Shown: positions 10,948 to 22,984, counted from the stretch's first letter. The stretch is 64,000 bases of DNA from Dromiciops gliroides (GCF_019393635.1 NC_057862.1:242220941-242284940); one strand, 5' to 3'. Numbers and translations: made by a program. Notes: generated by a model not told the origin, from the sequence alone.

Positions 10948-11829
10948 ATACCCATATAATTTTAATCGCCACAAATCTATTTCCTTGACCCCTAGTTGAT
11001 AAGTTCCAGTCACTGAAAAATAATAAGAAGAATTCCCTGTGTTCTCTCAGCAAGGTTCTAAGATTTATGCCCATCCTCCATTTGGGGGGAAATCTAAACA
11101 CTAAGAGATTTTCCTGGATCAACCCCAAATAGGGGGCAAAGAGCCAAAGAGTGAAAATGACCTTTGAAGATCAGTCACCAGAATTTGACCCGAGTTTATT
11201 TGATCCCAAGAGCCTTTGGGGGAACAGAGGTCCCAAGCTATGGCTTACAAAGGATCTTGAGGGGAAGAGGGGCAAGACAGGGAGGTAATTGTATCAGTTC
11301 ATGGGATGATACCCTTTAGATTCAAGAACCATGCCCTGTCACCTCATTGAGTTAGTTGGATAATTCATCAGGTTGATCATCACCTGAACAACCCCCTTTA
11401 ACACTTGAAAATCAAGGGGACCCCAGCTTTGGAATCTTTCATTGCATTGTTTTGAACGTGGGATGACTATATATAATTTGGGTCCAGCACCTACCTTTTT
11501 ATCTTCTCATTGAGAAGGCAATAGCAGCATTAGAAAAGAAAAAATAGTTTGGTCTGAGGCTTTCAAGTGGGAGGTTGCTTGTTAGTTATTTTAATAAAAA
11601 TTAACCGGCAGTTTTCTTAAAGTGAAAAGGAAGAGGGAGGTAATGTTCTAGGCTCTGTTCCTGTGGCAGGAACACAATTTGATCCGTTCACACACAGGCA
11701 TAAATACTTATTTGGGGCAGACCTGTGCCTACTGGGGGAAGGACTGGTGCCAACAAGCCAATTTCTAGAGTATCATGTGTGTTTTGAAGTGCTTTGTCTG
11801 TTTGTCTACACTTTTTCATTCTGCTTTTT
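10948..11829. other. Unassigned, possibly ERV-derived
   Basis: No gene. A TATATAAT-like box near 11468 and an AATAAA near 11592 would fit another LTR, but I found no second copy to confirm it. Confidence 0.25.
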
Positions 11830-11843
11830 AAAGAAGCAATACT

Positions 11844-11985
11844 TGGGGCAGCTAGATGGCGCAGTGGATAAAGCACCGGCCCTGGATTCAGGAGTACCTG
11901 AGTTCAAATCTGACCTCAGACACTTAACACTTACTAGCTGTGTGACCCTGGGCAAGTCACTTAACCCCAATTGCCTCACAAAAAA
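11844..11985 (+). mobile_element. Short CORE-SINE with perfect 14 bp TSD
   Basis: AAAGAAGCAATACT is identical at 11830-11843 and 11986-11999. The element is complete. Confidence 0.95.
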
Positions 11986-11999
11986 AAAGAAGCAATACT

Positions 12000-12338
12000 C
12001 ATGGCCAGCTTATGGCACAATAACAAGAATGGAGAAGTATTCTGTCCTCAACCTTCAACACAAAAACATTCATAGAGTACATGGTTAGCACAGAGCAAAT
12101 TCTACTCTGTGGCTTTCCTCCACAATCTTTTCATACAAGTGAAATCTGAGTACTATGAAACACCAAGGGCAGCTTATAACCAATGGAAACATGGATAACA
12201 GTAGGTAGAAGTGTAAGATAAAAGGAGAAGCCTAAGAGGAAGAAATGTTATTATAGATAAACTTATGACTCCTGTATGCCTGGAAGGAGGAAACAGGTCA
12301 TTTTGGCCAGGTAGCCCCGATAAACCCTGTGAACTACT
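12000..12338. other. Unassigned spacer
   Basis: No gene or repeat recognised between the SINE at 11844-11985 and the inverted repeat. Confidence 0.3.
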
Positions 12339-12532
12339 TTACCTTTTCATGGTAGAAGGAGGGTATTTAGAGGAAAGACACTGGTGTCTGTGTCTATGTC
12401 TATGTCTATCTATGTCTATGTCCATGTATGTGTATATATTTGTTATAAAATATATGTATGTGTATATATGTATACACACACACATTCACAATGTCCTTCC
12501 TCCAAATACCCTTTTTCCACCATGAAAAGGTA
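12339..12532. repeat. 38 bp inverted repeat around a short tandem repeat
   Basis: The left arm (12339-12376, TTACCTTTTCATGGTAGAAG...) is the reverse complement of the right arm (12495-12532, ...CCACCATGAAAAGGTAA) with about four or five mismatches. The spacer (12377-12494) holds TGTCTA/TGTATA repeats. It matches no transposon terminus I know. Confidence 0.8.
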
Positions 12533-12559
12533 AGATAGTGGCTCTCTCTCTCTTTCTCT

Positions 12560-12572
12560 CTCTATCTATGTC

Positions 12573-12650
<78 letters not shown>

Positions 12651-12728
12651 ATCATGTATCTATCCATCTATCATCTATCTATCTATCTATCATGTATCTA
12701 TCCATCTATCATCTATCTATCTATCATG

Positions 12729-12788
<60 letters not shown>

Positions 12789-12815
12789 ATCTATCTATCG
12801 ATCTATCATCTATTT
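12560..12815 (+). repeat. (TATC)n microsatellite with higher-order variants
   Basis: Long ATCT tetranucleotide array. A variant block containing TCATGTATCTATCCATC recurs near 12652 and 12690, with a shortened form near 12724. It yields meaningless IYLS-repeat ORFs. Confidence 0.97.
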
Positions 12816-13019
12816 AGGTATAGATATATACATGCAAATACATGTACATATAAATATATGAGAATATCTTAGGTATCTCTCTTTTTAAAAATTAATAGCT
12901 AGAGAGCTCACATTATTCTAGGTTGCAGTCTTAATCCCTCAGTCTCCACAGTAGAATAACCTTCCAGCCCCAGTCCTGGTGGCTAGCGACTACCTAAGAT
13001 CATAAAAGCATGGATTTAG

Positions 13020-13345
13020 TGAGTCAGTCAGTCATTAAAAATTTTATTAAGTGCTTACTATGTACCAGGCACTGTGCTAACTACTAGGGATACAAAGAAA
13101 GGAGAAAAGACACAGTCTAATGGGGAGGACCACATATAAACCATTGTTACTTGCAGAATAAAAAGTTGACCGAGGTAAGGCATTAGAATTAAGGGGGATC
13201 AGGAAATCATTACTATTTAAGGTAAGATTTTAGCTGAGATTTTAAGGAAGCTAGAAGGCAGAGATGAGGGGACAAACCAGTGAAAATGCCTGGAGTTGGA
13301 AGACAGAGCGTCTTATCTGAGCAACAGTCAGGAGACCAGTGTCAC
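13020..13345 (-). mobile_element. L2 3' end
   Basis: Plus strand shows the reversed L2 terminus: TTACTATGTACCAGGCACTG, GGGATACAAAGAAAGGAG, then the GGTAAGATTTTAGCTGAGAT part. No ORF survives. Confidence 0.6.
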
Positions 13346-13424
13346 TAGATTGCAGAGTACATGCCTGGAAGGGACCTTGGAGTTCAACCACATTCACTTA
13401 AGAGATTAATTAGTCAATTGTTGT

Positions 13425-14150
13425 TGTTGATTCTTCATTTTTGAAGAGGACCAACTACATCATGGGGTGATGTCTCAACTTGTGTGTGAATTGGATTTAA
13501 GTGAGGCAGAACTGCACAAAGTCATCAGTCTCTCTCCCTCTTCTCCAGTCATCAGAGTCCGGTGGTGGGACACACATCAGGATAACTGGGGATGGCCTGG
13601 GATGCAATGGATGACCTTGGCATCTTCCATGTCTGACCAAGCTCTAAGCACTCCACAGCACCTGCTTTAGCCATCCTCATGGACATGAGAATGAATTGTT
13701 CTCATCCACCCATTCTGCAAGGGGAAGTCTTCACATGCTTGGGGTAGACACCCCCCCCAATTGAATGATGGCTTTGAGGCCTGCCAGTTACCCTCAACCT
13801 GGTTTAGTCCATCTGCCAAGATGGTTTTAGAGGATATGACCACTGTGCATGCTATAGCTTTCTTTCTTTTCTTTTCTTTCTTTCTTTTTTTTTTTTTTTG
13901 CAGGGCAATGAGGGTTAAGTGACTTGCCCAGGGTCACACAACTAGTTAAGTGTCAAGTGTCTGAAGCTGGATTTGAACTCAGGTCCTCCTGAATCCAAGG
14001 CCAGTGCTTTATCCACTGCGCCACCTAGCTGTCCCCCATGCTAGAGCTTCTTGGAGTCACAGGTGAGAGTTGGTGACAGGTAGACACCAAAGGTGTTTGA
14101 GCAGCCCTGAAAAGGACTTGGCAAGCCCTTACATTAGAAGTGCTACTCCT
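13425..14150. repeat. Unnamed interspersed repeat, copy 1, split by a SINE
   Basis: Begins TTCATTTTTGAAGAGGACCA, continues TGAATTGGATTTAAGTGAGG and TGGCCTGGGATGCA. The same order of blocks recurs at 41800-41980. I do not know its name or class and see no coding potential. Confidence 0.55.
13861..14036 (-). mobile_element. Short CORE-SINE
   Basis: Long T/C-rich start and a complete core. Flanks CATGCTATAGCTT (13848-13860) and CATGCTAGAGCTT (14037-14049) are a TSD with one difference. Confidence 0.93.
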
Positions 14151-14164
14151 TCCTGAACAACCCA

Positions 14165-14400
14165 TACACCCCAATTAATCAATAAGCATTTATTAAATTA
14201 CTAATTAGGTGCCAAGCAATGTGCTGCTAGTTGTTAGGTATACAGAGAAAATATGAGACAGTCTCTGTCTTTGAGACATTTATATCTGATCTTATGAGAC
14301 CTTAAGATGGATTTTCCTGACATAAGGCCCAGCACTCTATCCGCCCCTTAGCTACCATATACATAGTATATGCTTAATAATTGTTTATTAACTGACTGAC
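14165..14400 (-). mobile_element. L2 fragments
   Basis: AATCAATAAGCATTTATTAA and GGTATACAGAGAAAATATGA match a degraded reversed L2 end. A second scrap near 14355 (AGTATATGCTTAATAATTG) is less sure. Confidence 0.45.
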
Positions 14401-15091
14401 TACTTCATGGCCTATCTGACCTTGTATAATGATTAGATGTGTTATATAATGGGAATGTGTTTTTGTCTTCTATTCACACCCCTTTCAAAATAGAAGAGTT
14501 GATTTTACTTGATTTTTCATTAATTTTTAAAAAATCAACTTGAGAGTAGTTTGAATTTGGAAAGTCTTACACTAAGGGAGCAGAGTTCAGTGGGTTAGAA
14601 ACAAATAGAACTTCTAGAACCCCAATTGTTGCCAATTCTTAATCTTAGCATTTTTTTCCATGTGCTCTCTATGGGTAGAAAGAGTTGAACCCAAAGAGAC
14701 AGCCAATGAGATAACACACTGACTATATAATATTATATTCTAGGGTGATTTGTATTATATATAGCACACTATATTTTTTGTATGCAGACACAAGAACATG
14801 TGCACACAAATACTTCTTCATCCATGTGGGGACTCTATGGATGAAAATCAGAATCCCTTTCCAAGTTTTAGTAGATGTTTTTCATTAATTTTTAATGACT
14901 GAAAATATATATCACTTGATAGCTTTTGTTTTGGATTTTTCTAACCCCTGTGTTAGTACAGTTTTGCACCCTTTTTTGTGGGGAGGGGGTAGGTAGCTTG
15001 TGTGAGAAAATATGTAATCTTAGTTGTTGTTACTCAGTGACTCTACTCCTTGACCAGAAACATGTATATAGGGGAAACTACTAAGATTCCA
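14401..15091. other. AT-rich unassigned spacer
   Basis: No gene, no named repeat; rich in TATA-like steps near 14725-14775. Confidence 0.3.
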
Positions 15092-15343
15092 GGGTAGCTA
15101 GGTGGCTCAGTGGATGGAGCATTGGGCCTGGAATCAGGAAGACTCATCTCCCTGAGTTCAAATCTGGCCCTAGGCATTTACCAGCTGTGTGACCCTGGGT
15201 AAATCACTTAACTCTGTTGGCCTCATCTATAAAATGAGCTGGAGAAGGAAATGGCAAACCTCTCCAGTATCTTTGCCAAGAATACCCCCAAATGGGGCCA
15301 TGAAGAACTAGACACAACTGAAAAAAATAACTGAATAACAAAT
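15092..15343 (+). mobile_element. Long CORE-SINE
   Basis: Head GGTAGCTAGGTGGCTCAGTG, core, then the long form's 3' half (ATGAGCTGGAGAAGGAAATG, CTTTGCCAAGAATACCCCCA). Confidence 0.9.
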
Positions 15344-15506
15344 GCATACATAGATGCAAATAAACACATAAGAATACATGAATGTACATAAAAAGGCATA
15401 CAACACACAAATATATTTATATTAAGGAATATATGTAAATATATATTAAATAGGTAATATAAATTTATATATAAATATATGCATATTACATATTAAAATG
15501 TAAATA

Positions 15507-15677
15507 GGGGACAGCTAGGTGGCACAGTGGATAAAGCACTGGCCCTAGATTCAGGAGGACCTGAATTCAAATCCAGACTCAACCACTTGATACTTACTAG
15601 CTGTGTGACACTGGGTAAGTCACTTAATCCTCATTACCTCACAAAAAAACCCCAAACAAAAAATAAAACAAAAAAAA
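15507..15677 (+). mobile_element. Short CORE-SINE
   Basis: Complete copy with an A-rich, C-interrupted tail, preceded by an AT-rich stretch and followed by a CA repeat. Confidence 0.92.
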
Positions 15678-15681
15678 TGTA

Positions 15682-15720
15682 TACACACACACACACACAC
15701 ATACACACACACACATATAT
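15682..15720 (+). repeat. (CA)n microsatellite
   Basis: Short CA array growing out of the SINE tail. Confidence 0.92.
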
Positions 15721-16199
15721 AGCACACAGAAATAAAAGTGAACATCCCAACAAATATTTGTATACATGTTCATACATATAGCCTAGAATTTTCCTCTTAA
15801 GTAGCATACATTTTCTCTATTTGTCCCTTTAATCACTATATCATGTAATTTCACTTTTGTTGCTGAAATGAACATTTAAACATATGCTTTATTGATGTTT
15901 TTGAAAGATAGTTAAGCAAAGAAACCTAATGCAGAGACAACATATACAACAGTCTGCTCCCATTGTCCTATACCCCTGTTGAAAGAAAGGAAGAATGTTT
16001 CATTATCTATTCTTTGGGATCAAGATCCAATCGGAAGATAATAGAATTGGAAGGAACCTCAGAGGCTTCCTGGTCCAGTGCCTTCATTTTATATTTGAGG
16101 AAAGTGAGGCCTAAGGCAAGTTCAATGACTTGTAAGAATCAAGATGGAAATTAAACCAAGGCCTTTGGACTTCATTGTTCTTTGTACTGCACTCACCAC

Positions 16200-16412
16200 A
16201 GTGCCTCCAATCAATGGACATTCACTTTGTTTCCAGTTCTTTACTTCCATATAAAGTATTTCTATAGACATTTTGAGATTTATTAGACCTTTGTTTCTGG
16301 CTTGTACTTCAAGGGGATATGTGCCTTTTATTGGGATGATCACTGGTTCAAAGGTTATGAACAGTTTCGTGATTTCTCTCACATAATCCTAAGCTATTTT
16401 CCAGAAAGCTAG
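16200..16412 (-). mobile_element. L1/HAL1 3'-end fragment
   Basis: Contains the degraded 3' block also seen at 38460-38690: CAATGGACATTCACTTTG, TTCCAGTTCTTTACTTCC, CACTGGTTCAAAGGTTATG and TTTTCCAGAAAGCTAG. Confidence 0.55.
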
Positions 16413-16859
16413 TTCAGTTTGAAGCCAAAGGACCAGTTTTTAAAATAGAGAAGACATGGGAATGTCTCTACTTCTCTCCTTCCCATTTCCCCCCTGCTTG
16501 GCTTCCCCCTCCACTGAGGGGGGTTATGTTGGTCTCTTTTGCAGAGATATGTTGCGCTCTCTACTTCATTAAGCAGTTCAACTCCTGCCCCCCCCCAACT
16601 TGCTCCCTATCCTGGGACAAAAAAATAGGACCTTACTGTTCAAAAGCACACAAGGAGTCCCCATTAATACTAGCCCTAATTGTGTCAATTCAAAGCCCTT
16701 AATAGCTCTAATTAAAACCTGTCTTGTGCAGGGCACTGAACAGTAACAAAGCTGTCATCCCAAACAATCACATAACAGAGTGGGAGAAAAAGGGGGGGAA
16801 ACGTTACTCCTGCAATTTTGGGTGGTGGCTGTTATGGGAAGGGTCATTGGGAGAGGATT

Positions 16860-16890
16860 AAGGTGGTGGTGGTGGTGGTGGGGAGGGGGT
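16860..16890 (+). repeat. (GGT)n / G-rich tract
   Basis: Short GGT run passing into GGGGAGGGGG. Confidence 0.85.
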
Positions 16891-17527
16891 GGATCTTTCA
16901 AAAGTGTTCCTATCCTTGGATCACAGTTTGAAATCTGAAGACCTTTAACTACTTTCTCTCACCCCCACCCCCTTTTATGTCCCTAGCCTTGCAAGCAACA
17001 CCTGCAAACAAAGGTCCTAGGGGCCACAGTCCCCAGACACACGGATACCAAAAGTTGATTGAAACATCTGAAGGAAAACACAATCTGCACACCACACACA
17101 CCAAAAGCAGAGAGAGGTTCCTTCTCGCTGCGACCTTGTCCTTTAGGATCCGCCAGTGCTTTCCTGTGCGTCATAAATAACTCCTGCAATTACTTTAATT
17201 GGTTGCATATTTGTTGACACGAAAGGAGGGAGAAGCCCTTTGCTGTTGTGGAGCAGGCAAATTTCAGCTGCAATGGAACACTTCTCCCGTCGGCCATCCC
17301 TTCATTCCTCACCCCTGGTCACTCTGTGGAGTTGGTCCTGACAGCGGGGGAATTGGGGAATTGACAGGCTCTTTTACTGAAGGAGCTTTGACAGCCCCCA
17401 CCCTCCACCAGCCAGATGCACATCTGTTCTGTTAGATGTCCCTGGATAGGTCTATCAATCAATTGGAAAGTTTATATCCCCCCCTGGGATCATTGAAGAG
17501 CCTGGTTCCTGGCAATAGTAAATGGTT

Positions 17528-17620
17528 TTTAATCCCCCTCCAAGGGGGAGGGGGTAGGGGGGAGGAAGGGAGGGTAGAATGGCTGGGGGGGAGGGGAGGA
17601 GGTATGGGGATGTTGTCAGG
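17528..17620 (+). repeat. G-rich tract with a C/G hairpin
   Basis: Starts with CCCCCTCCAAGGGGGAGGGGG (near-palindromic) and continues with many G3-G7 runs; could form a hairpin or G-quadruplex. Confidence 0.75.
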
Positions 17621-18629
17621 TAACTTGTTTGGGTCAAGTGAGAACTGAGCCAAACCTTTACATAAAACCACAAGCCCCAAACTGCAGTCATGTTACTCAG
17701 CCAGAGGTTCTCTTCGTCTGACATATGTTCTACAGGTTTGACAAGAATCTTAAATCAGACGCCCTGGGAGGGATGTGTGTATGCCAGCACATTGTATAAA
17801 TCAATGAGGGAGAATTGGAAAGCCTAATTAGAAAACAGGACCCCCAACTGGAGCTATAACTAAAAAGCAACGTGGTTGGGCCTTTGTCCCAGGGCGCCCC
17901 AATTTTGAGAGTGACTTGAAAGCGCCCATATCATCTGTACCCCAGGTGAGTTGCTCTCTCCCCATTCTAGGTGTAAAAAAGACCTCCTCATAGCTCTGCC
18001 CCCTAGAGCAAGGAAGAGAGCTCAAGGCCCCATCCATGTAGGAAGGTAAGTGAATTATGGTACTACAAGCAGGCCAATAGGAATCAGACTCAGTGCCAGA
18101 TGTTTGAACCTCGGTATGAACTCCGGATCACAGGCTTTGGCAGTTCCCAAGGTGTGGCTAGGAAGGAGGGGCTCAGATGCTATTTTTTTTTCCATAGCCA
18201 GTGACAGGAGTGAATTCTTGTTTTCCTCCCACCATCTCCAGGTGAATGATCACCCTTTCCCTGCTGAATGGGCAGAGACCAAGACCAGAAGGTCTGGTTT
18301 TTAAATTCTCTGACTCCTTCAGATGGAAGGAACGATGTTAATTTGACATAATACTGTTTATCCTAGTTTGAGCTGTTGTTCTTGGCACTTCTATCTCTGT
18401 TCACACTCTCAACAATCTTATTTAGCTCCAAAGAAAAGTGATTTGTCCATAATAAGAGATTCATCTTTTATGCACTCTTTGTGTTCTACTGTCTATTGGA
18501 ATGTTTGTTTTAATCGACCTTTGTTAAACTTAGAATGTCTCATTCTAATCTTTAATTCCCCTTTAAAACGAGAGGAAAAAAATCTTACTTGGTTCTAGAC
18601 TTTTAGCTATTATTTCTATACAAATGATT

Positions 18630-19565
18630 CTAGGTCCTTTGTCCCAACCTGGAACACTCTCCTGAACACCAGTCCTCTCTTGCCAGCTGGCCATGGGTTA
18701 CTATATGGTTGTCCAATTGACACCACAGAGTAAGCTCTTATCTGTCTTTTGTTCTGAAACATGCTCCTCCTTCTAATTTCCTGTTCCTGTCAGTGGCGTC
18801 ACCATTCACCCAGTTTCCCATGTTCCAGATATTGGTGTTATCTTTGGTTATTTCCTCTCCCTCACTTCTAATCAGTTACTATGACCCGTTGATTCTACTG
18901 CCACAATATGTTTGACATCTGTTCTCTCCTCTCTGTTCCCACTGGCAGGCCCTCATTATAGCTGCCTAAACCATTACAATAGCTTTGCTTCTTTTCTCTC
19001 TCCTCTCTGTTCCAATATTCATACAACTTGTGAGACTAATCTTTCTTATGCATAGAATAGATCATATCATTCACTTCAAAAAAAATTCTGTCCTAATGGG
19101 GTATTCCTTTATATGGAACTGTAGGTTTTCCAAAATACAGCATCATGCTACCTTTAGCCTTATATTTTTACTATTCTTGCCATTTGCTCTGCATCTTGCC
19201 AAATTGTTTTCAGTATTCTAAGGAAATTCCCTGTGTTTAGTTGCTTGGCTACCACTGTTCCCTACATCTAGAATACTCTTCCTCTCTTCCATTATATGTT
19301 GAACTTTTAACTTTATTTTAATACTCAATTCTAGAAGCCTCAATTCCTCCATTCAACAATGATGTTACCCTCTTAGGTCTTATATGATGCCTTTTTTGTT
19401 TCTATCTTTAATGCATTTATTATCAATTGTTTTGTATTTTAGCATGTATGTGTCCTATGCCCTTATTAATTTGTAGATTGCTACTTAAAACTTGGTATTG
19501 TTCTCAGCACCTCTCACAGCTTTTGGTACATGATAGCTCCTAATAAATATCTGTAGAATTTAATT
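18630..19565 (+). mobile_element. L2 LINE 3' part
   Basis: Plus-orientation L2: CACTTCTAATCAGTTACTAT, AGACTAATCTTTCTTATGCA, AAATTGTTTTCAGTATTC and the terminus ATGATAGCTCCTAATAAATA. About 0.9 kb, all frames broken. Confidence 0.65.
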
Positions 19566-20300
19566 CTTCTTCTACTTTATGTCTAGTCCCCAGAGTAACT
19601 TCATGGGGAGAGTTACCTTTTGAATCCAGGTCTCTGATTTCTTCTCTGTAAAATGAGATTTAGCAAAAATACTTGCCTATGACCAACAAAGATTTTAGTG
19701 GAAATAGAAATTAAAACCTAGAAAACAGAGGTGAGTTCCTTTTGCTATAAATTTTCCAGTGAGACTGTATGAGCATGGGAGTCCTACAATGATGAGATTA
19801 AGCTTTAGTTCCTTGCATAATCAAGGCTCCACGAATCTGTCTTTAGACAATTCACATTCATTCCAAATGAATGAACCCTCTCTATGACAGTGGTAGAAGT
19901 GGGGCTAGATAATTGCTTTGAGATCATAGATTGAGAGCTGAAGAAGATGGGAGGTCATCTAGTTCAATTCCCTCATTTTGCATGTCACCTGTAATCCAGA
20001 GTCCCCCAAGAATTGTCAATTCACACCAAGCAGGTTCAATCCTGAAGGTTAACTTTGAAAAGTCATGCCCTTCCTTAAAGTTCTTCAGGAAAATCTTGAA
20101 AATAAGTCTTAGGCATAGAACTTATTTCAGTGTTTCCCAAAATGTGAGCAACAGCAGTCCTCAGCTTCCCCACAAATACTCAGTGTTCTGTACAATATAG
20201 GCACAAGGTATGGGACAGCCTTTACCCAATACAAAAAAATTCATGAGAGAGAAAAGATATCTTGATGATCTTTATGCAGATTATTCTTAATTTTCTTTAT
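19566..20300. other. Unassigned with one degenerate repeat
   Basis: A 'GGAGGTCATCTAGTTCAATTCCC' type fragment lies near 19950. Nothing else is recognised. Confidence 0.35.
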
Positions 20301-20412
20301 CCAAGCCAGACTTCTCTTTTGACTTCCAGGCCTGCGTTACCAACTGTCTACTGGACATCTCAAACTGGATGCCCTGTAGACATCTCAAATTCAACATGTT
20401 CAAAGTAACTCC
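20300..20412 (+). mobile_element. L2 internal fragment
   Basis: CTACTGGACATCTCAAACTG and ACATCTCAAATTCAACATG are a recognisable L2 block. Confidence 0.6.
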
Positions 20413-20540
20413 CAGGAAACTATCTAAGATTATAAGTTATAGACAGCCAACAAGTTACAATGGTAAAGGGAATTTCCTCATTGCAAATTTCCTATACCAA
20501 GGATACATATACATATACACACATATTTATATTTATCTAC

Positions 20541-20555
20541 AGAGAGTGAGTGAGT

Positions 20556-20601
<46 letters not shown>

Positions 20602-20612
20602 GAGACAGAGAG
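20541..20612 (+). repeat. (GA)n microsatellite
   Basis: GAGT units passing into GA/AGAC repeats directly in front of a SINE. Confidence 0.95.
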
Positions 20613-20614
20613 AG

Positions 20615-20866
20615 AAGCAGCTAGGTGGTGCCATGAATAGAGTGCTGGGCCTGAAGTCAGGAAGACCTGAGTTCAAACCTGGCTTTAGATAGGTACAAGC
20701 TATGTGACCCTGGACAAGTCACTTATAACCCTTTTTGGCTCAGTTTCCTCATCTGTAAAATGAGCTAGAGAAGAAAATGGCAAGCCATTCCAGTATCTTT
20801 GCCAAGAAAACCCCAAATGGGGTCATGAAGAGCCAGACATGACTGATCTGACTAAATAACAACAAC
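20615..20866 (+). mobile_element. Long CORE-SINE
   Basis: Complete long form ending GACTAAATAACAACAAC, with a modest number of substitutions. Confidence 0.92.
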
Positions 20867-20984
20867 ATATGTAAATATAAACACATGTGTAAACACAGAT
20901 ATGCACATTTATTTAAATATTACATAATTTTATGTATATATAATCCTTCATTGATACAGATTTCAACTCCTTTTGGAGTTGATA

Positions 20985-21335
20985 GAATGGAAAAAATACT
21001 TAACTCTGGAATTTAAGAAATGGGTTTTAGGGGGCAGCTAGATGGCGCAATGGTTAAAGCACCGGCCCTGGATTCAGGAGTACCTGAGTTCAAATCCGGC
21101 CTCAGACACTTGATACTTACTAGCTGTGTGACCCTGGGCAAGTCACTTAACCCCCATTGCCTGCCAAAAAAAAAATGTATAATTAAGAAACGGGTTTTAA
21201 ATTTTACCTTTGACACTTCCTGCCTGTGTAACCTTTGGAAGTCATGTAACATCCCTGAGCATGTTTCATCACTTGTAAAATGAAGAGTTGGATCATTTGT
21301 CCTATGAGATCCCTTCCAACTCTAGATTGATTGAA
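20985..21335 (+). mobile_element. Old MIR split by a SINE
   Basis: AATACTTAACTCTGG before and CTGTGTAACCTTTGGAAGTC plus TCACTTGTAAAATGAAGAG after the inner SINE form one MIR. Confidence 0.55.
21030..21180 (+). mobile_element. Short CORE-SINE with TSD
   Basis: TTAAGAAATGGGTTTTA before and TTAAGAAACGGGTTTTA after (about 17 bp, one difference). Confidence 0.94.
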
Positions 21336-21704
21336 TGAATCCCATCACTCATGATATAATTTAAAGATGGTCTTTGAAAATTTCTGTGATTAAAAATACA
21401 TATTGCCTTGTGGTCAACTTGCTGCCCTTTTTCAACTTAGTGAAACTGTTCCTAGGATGACAATGAAATATACAGTCCATTATTGGGCTCAAAGCTTTTC
21501 TGTCCTGATAGGACCTGTCAGAAATTGTCTACATTTGGTATAACTTTCAAGAAACCAAAGTCAACTCCAACAACAATCTTTTCTTTTTATTTCATCTTCT
21601 TTCTTTTTCCTCACCCCCAAACACATTGAGAAAGAAAGAAAGAAAAAGTATTCCTGTTAGAAACTTGTATATTTAAGTGAAGTAAATTCCCTCATTGGCC
21701 ATAT

Positions 21705-21722
21705 CCCCGCCCCCCCCCCCCC
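21705..21722 (+). repeat. Poly-C run
   Basis: CCCCGCC followed by 13 or more C, a likely sequencing-difficult site. Confidence 0.9.
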
Positions 21723-22224
21723 AATGCTCAATCTGTACTGAGTCCAGTATCTCTCTATCATGAGGTAATTAACATATTTCATTGTGAGTCTTCTGGAATT
21801 ATTGTTGGTCATTCTGATCATTAGGGGTTTTAAATATTTCCAAAGTCTTTACAGTATTGCTGTCATTTTACAGTGACACTTTACACTTTACAGTTACGGT
21901 TCTGCTGTTGATTGGTTCTTCTCATTTCACTTTGCATCAGATGTTCATACAAGTCTCAGATTTTTCTAAAGCCATTCCTTTTAGTTTTGATTGTTATTGA
22001 TAGTATTTCATCACATTTATATATCACAACTTGGTCAGCCATTCCTCAGTTGGTGGACACCCCCCTCAGTTTCCCTTTCTTTTTGACTGCAAAAAGAGCT
22101 GCTACAAATATTTTTGTACATCCTTAGTTTGAGTTTGTTTTGCTCAGGACTACTCCCTCCCTTGATCTACCATCTAGCTCTTAACACTGAACTTCTTACA
22201 TAGTAAGGACTTAAATGCTTGTTT

Positions 22225-22330
22225 CCTTCCTATGTTCCTTCCTTCCTTCCTTCCTTCCTTCCTTCCTTCCTTCCTTCCTTCCTTCCTTCCTTCCTTCCTT
22301 CCTTCCTTCCTTCCTTCCTTCCTTCCTTCT
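22225..22330 (+). repeat. (CCTT)n microsatellite
   Basis: About 24 CCTT units within the 3' pyrimidine tract of the LINE. Confidence 0.97.
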
Positions 22331-22984
22331 ATTCCTCCCTCTCTTTTTTCCCCTTTACCTCCTATTTCTTTGTTGAATGAAATGTATTTCTATATGTATT
22401 TGTATATCATTTATGTATGTGTGTGTGCATTTTTCCATCCTGTGACCAGTTTATATGAGAGTGAAATTCAAGTATCAACTGCTCCCCTACCCATTCCTCC
22501 TTGTTTATATGTCCTACTTGTGCACTCTGATTATCTGAGATAATTTTCTCCATCCTTTTTCTACTTTTTTGCCTTCTCATATATCCTCTTCCCCTCCTTT
22601 ACCTTTCTTCTTTTAAGATTATCAAAATATAACAGAACCACTCTTAGGCTCTCTACTAATTAGACTCCTTCTGTGACCCCTGATAAAGATATATTAGAAT
22701 GTAAACAGTTTTTTTTTCTTGTTTATTCCTTCTGGTCACTTGCTCATGTTTATCTTTTTGTGTTTCTCTTGACTCCTGTGTTTGCACTTCAAAGTTTCTA
22801 TGCAGCCCTGGTATTTTTATCAGGAATTCTTGGAAGTCATCTATTTCATTAAAGATTCATTTTTTCACCTATAGGATTATATTCAGTTTGTGGGGTAAAT
22901 TAATCTTTCTTGTCAGTCTTTGCCTTCAGAAATATTATCTTTCAAGCTCTCCACTCCTTTATAATGGTGGCTGCTAAATTGTGT

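Larger units (their letters stand above)
16413..18600. promoter_or_regulatory. Repeat-poor block, candidate conserved enhancer DNA
   Basis: About 2.2 kb with no interspersed repeat, in a window where SINEs occur every 1-2 kb. 16640-16780 has clustered homeodomain-type TAATT cores; 17160-17470 has GCGTCATAAATAAC, TTTAATTGG and TCAATCAATTGG; 17640-17830 has AAACCACA (RUNX-type) and CCTAATTAG. No splice-bounded ORF is seen. Enhancer function is inference. Confidence 0.35.

Noticed and set aside
12538..12872. IYLS-repeat ORFs
   Set aside because: Translation of the TATC microsatellite.
22232..22543. FLPS-repeat ORF
   Set aside because: Translation of the CCTT microsatellite.
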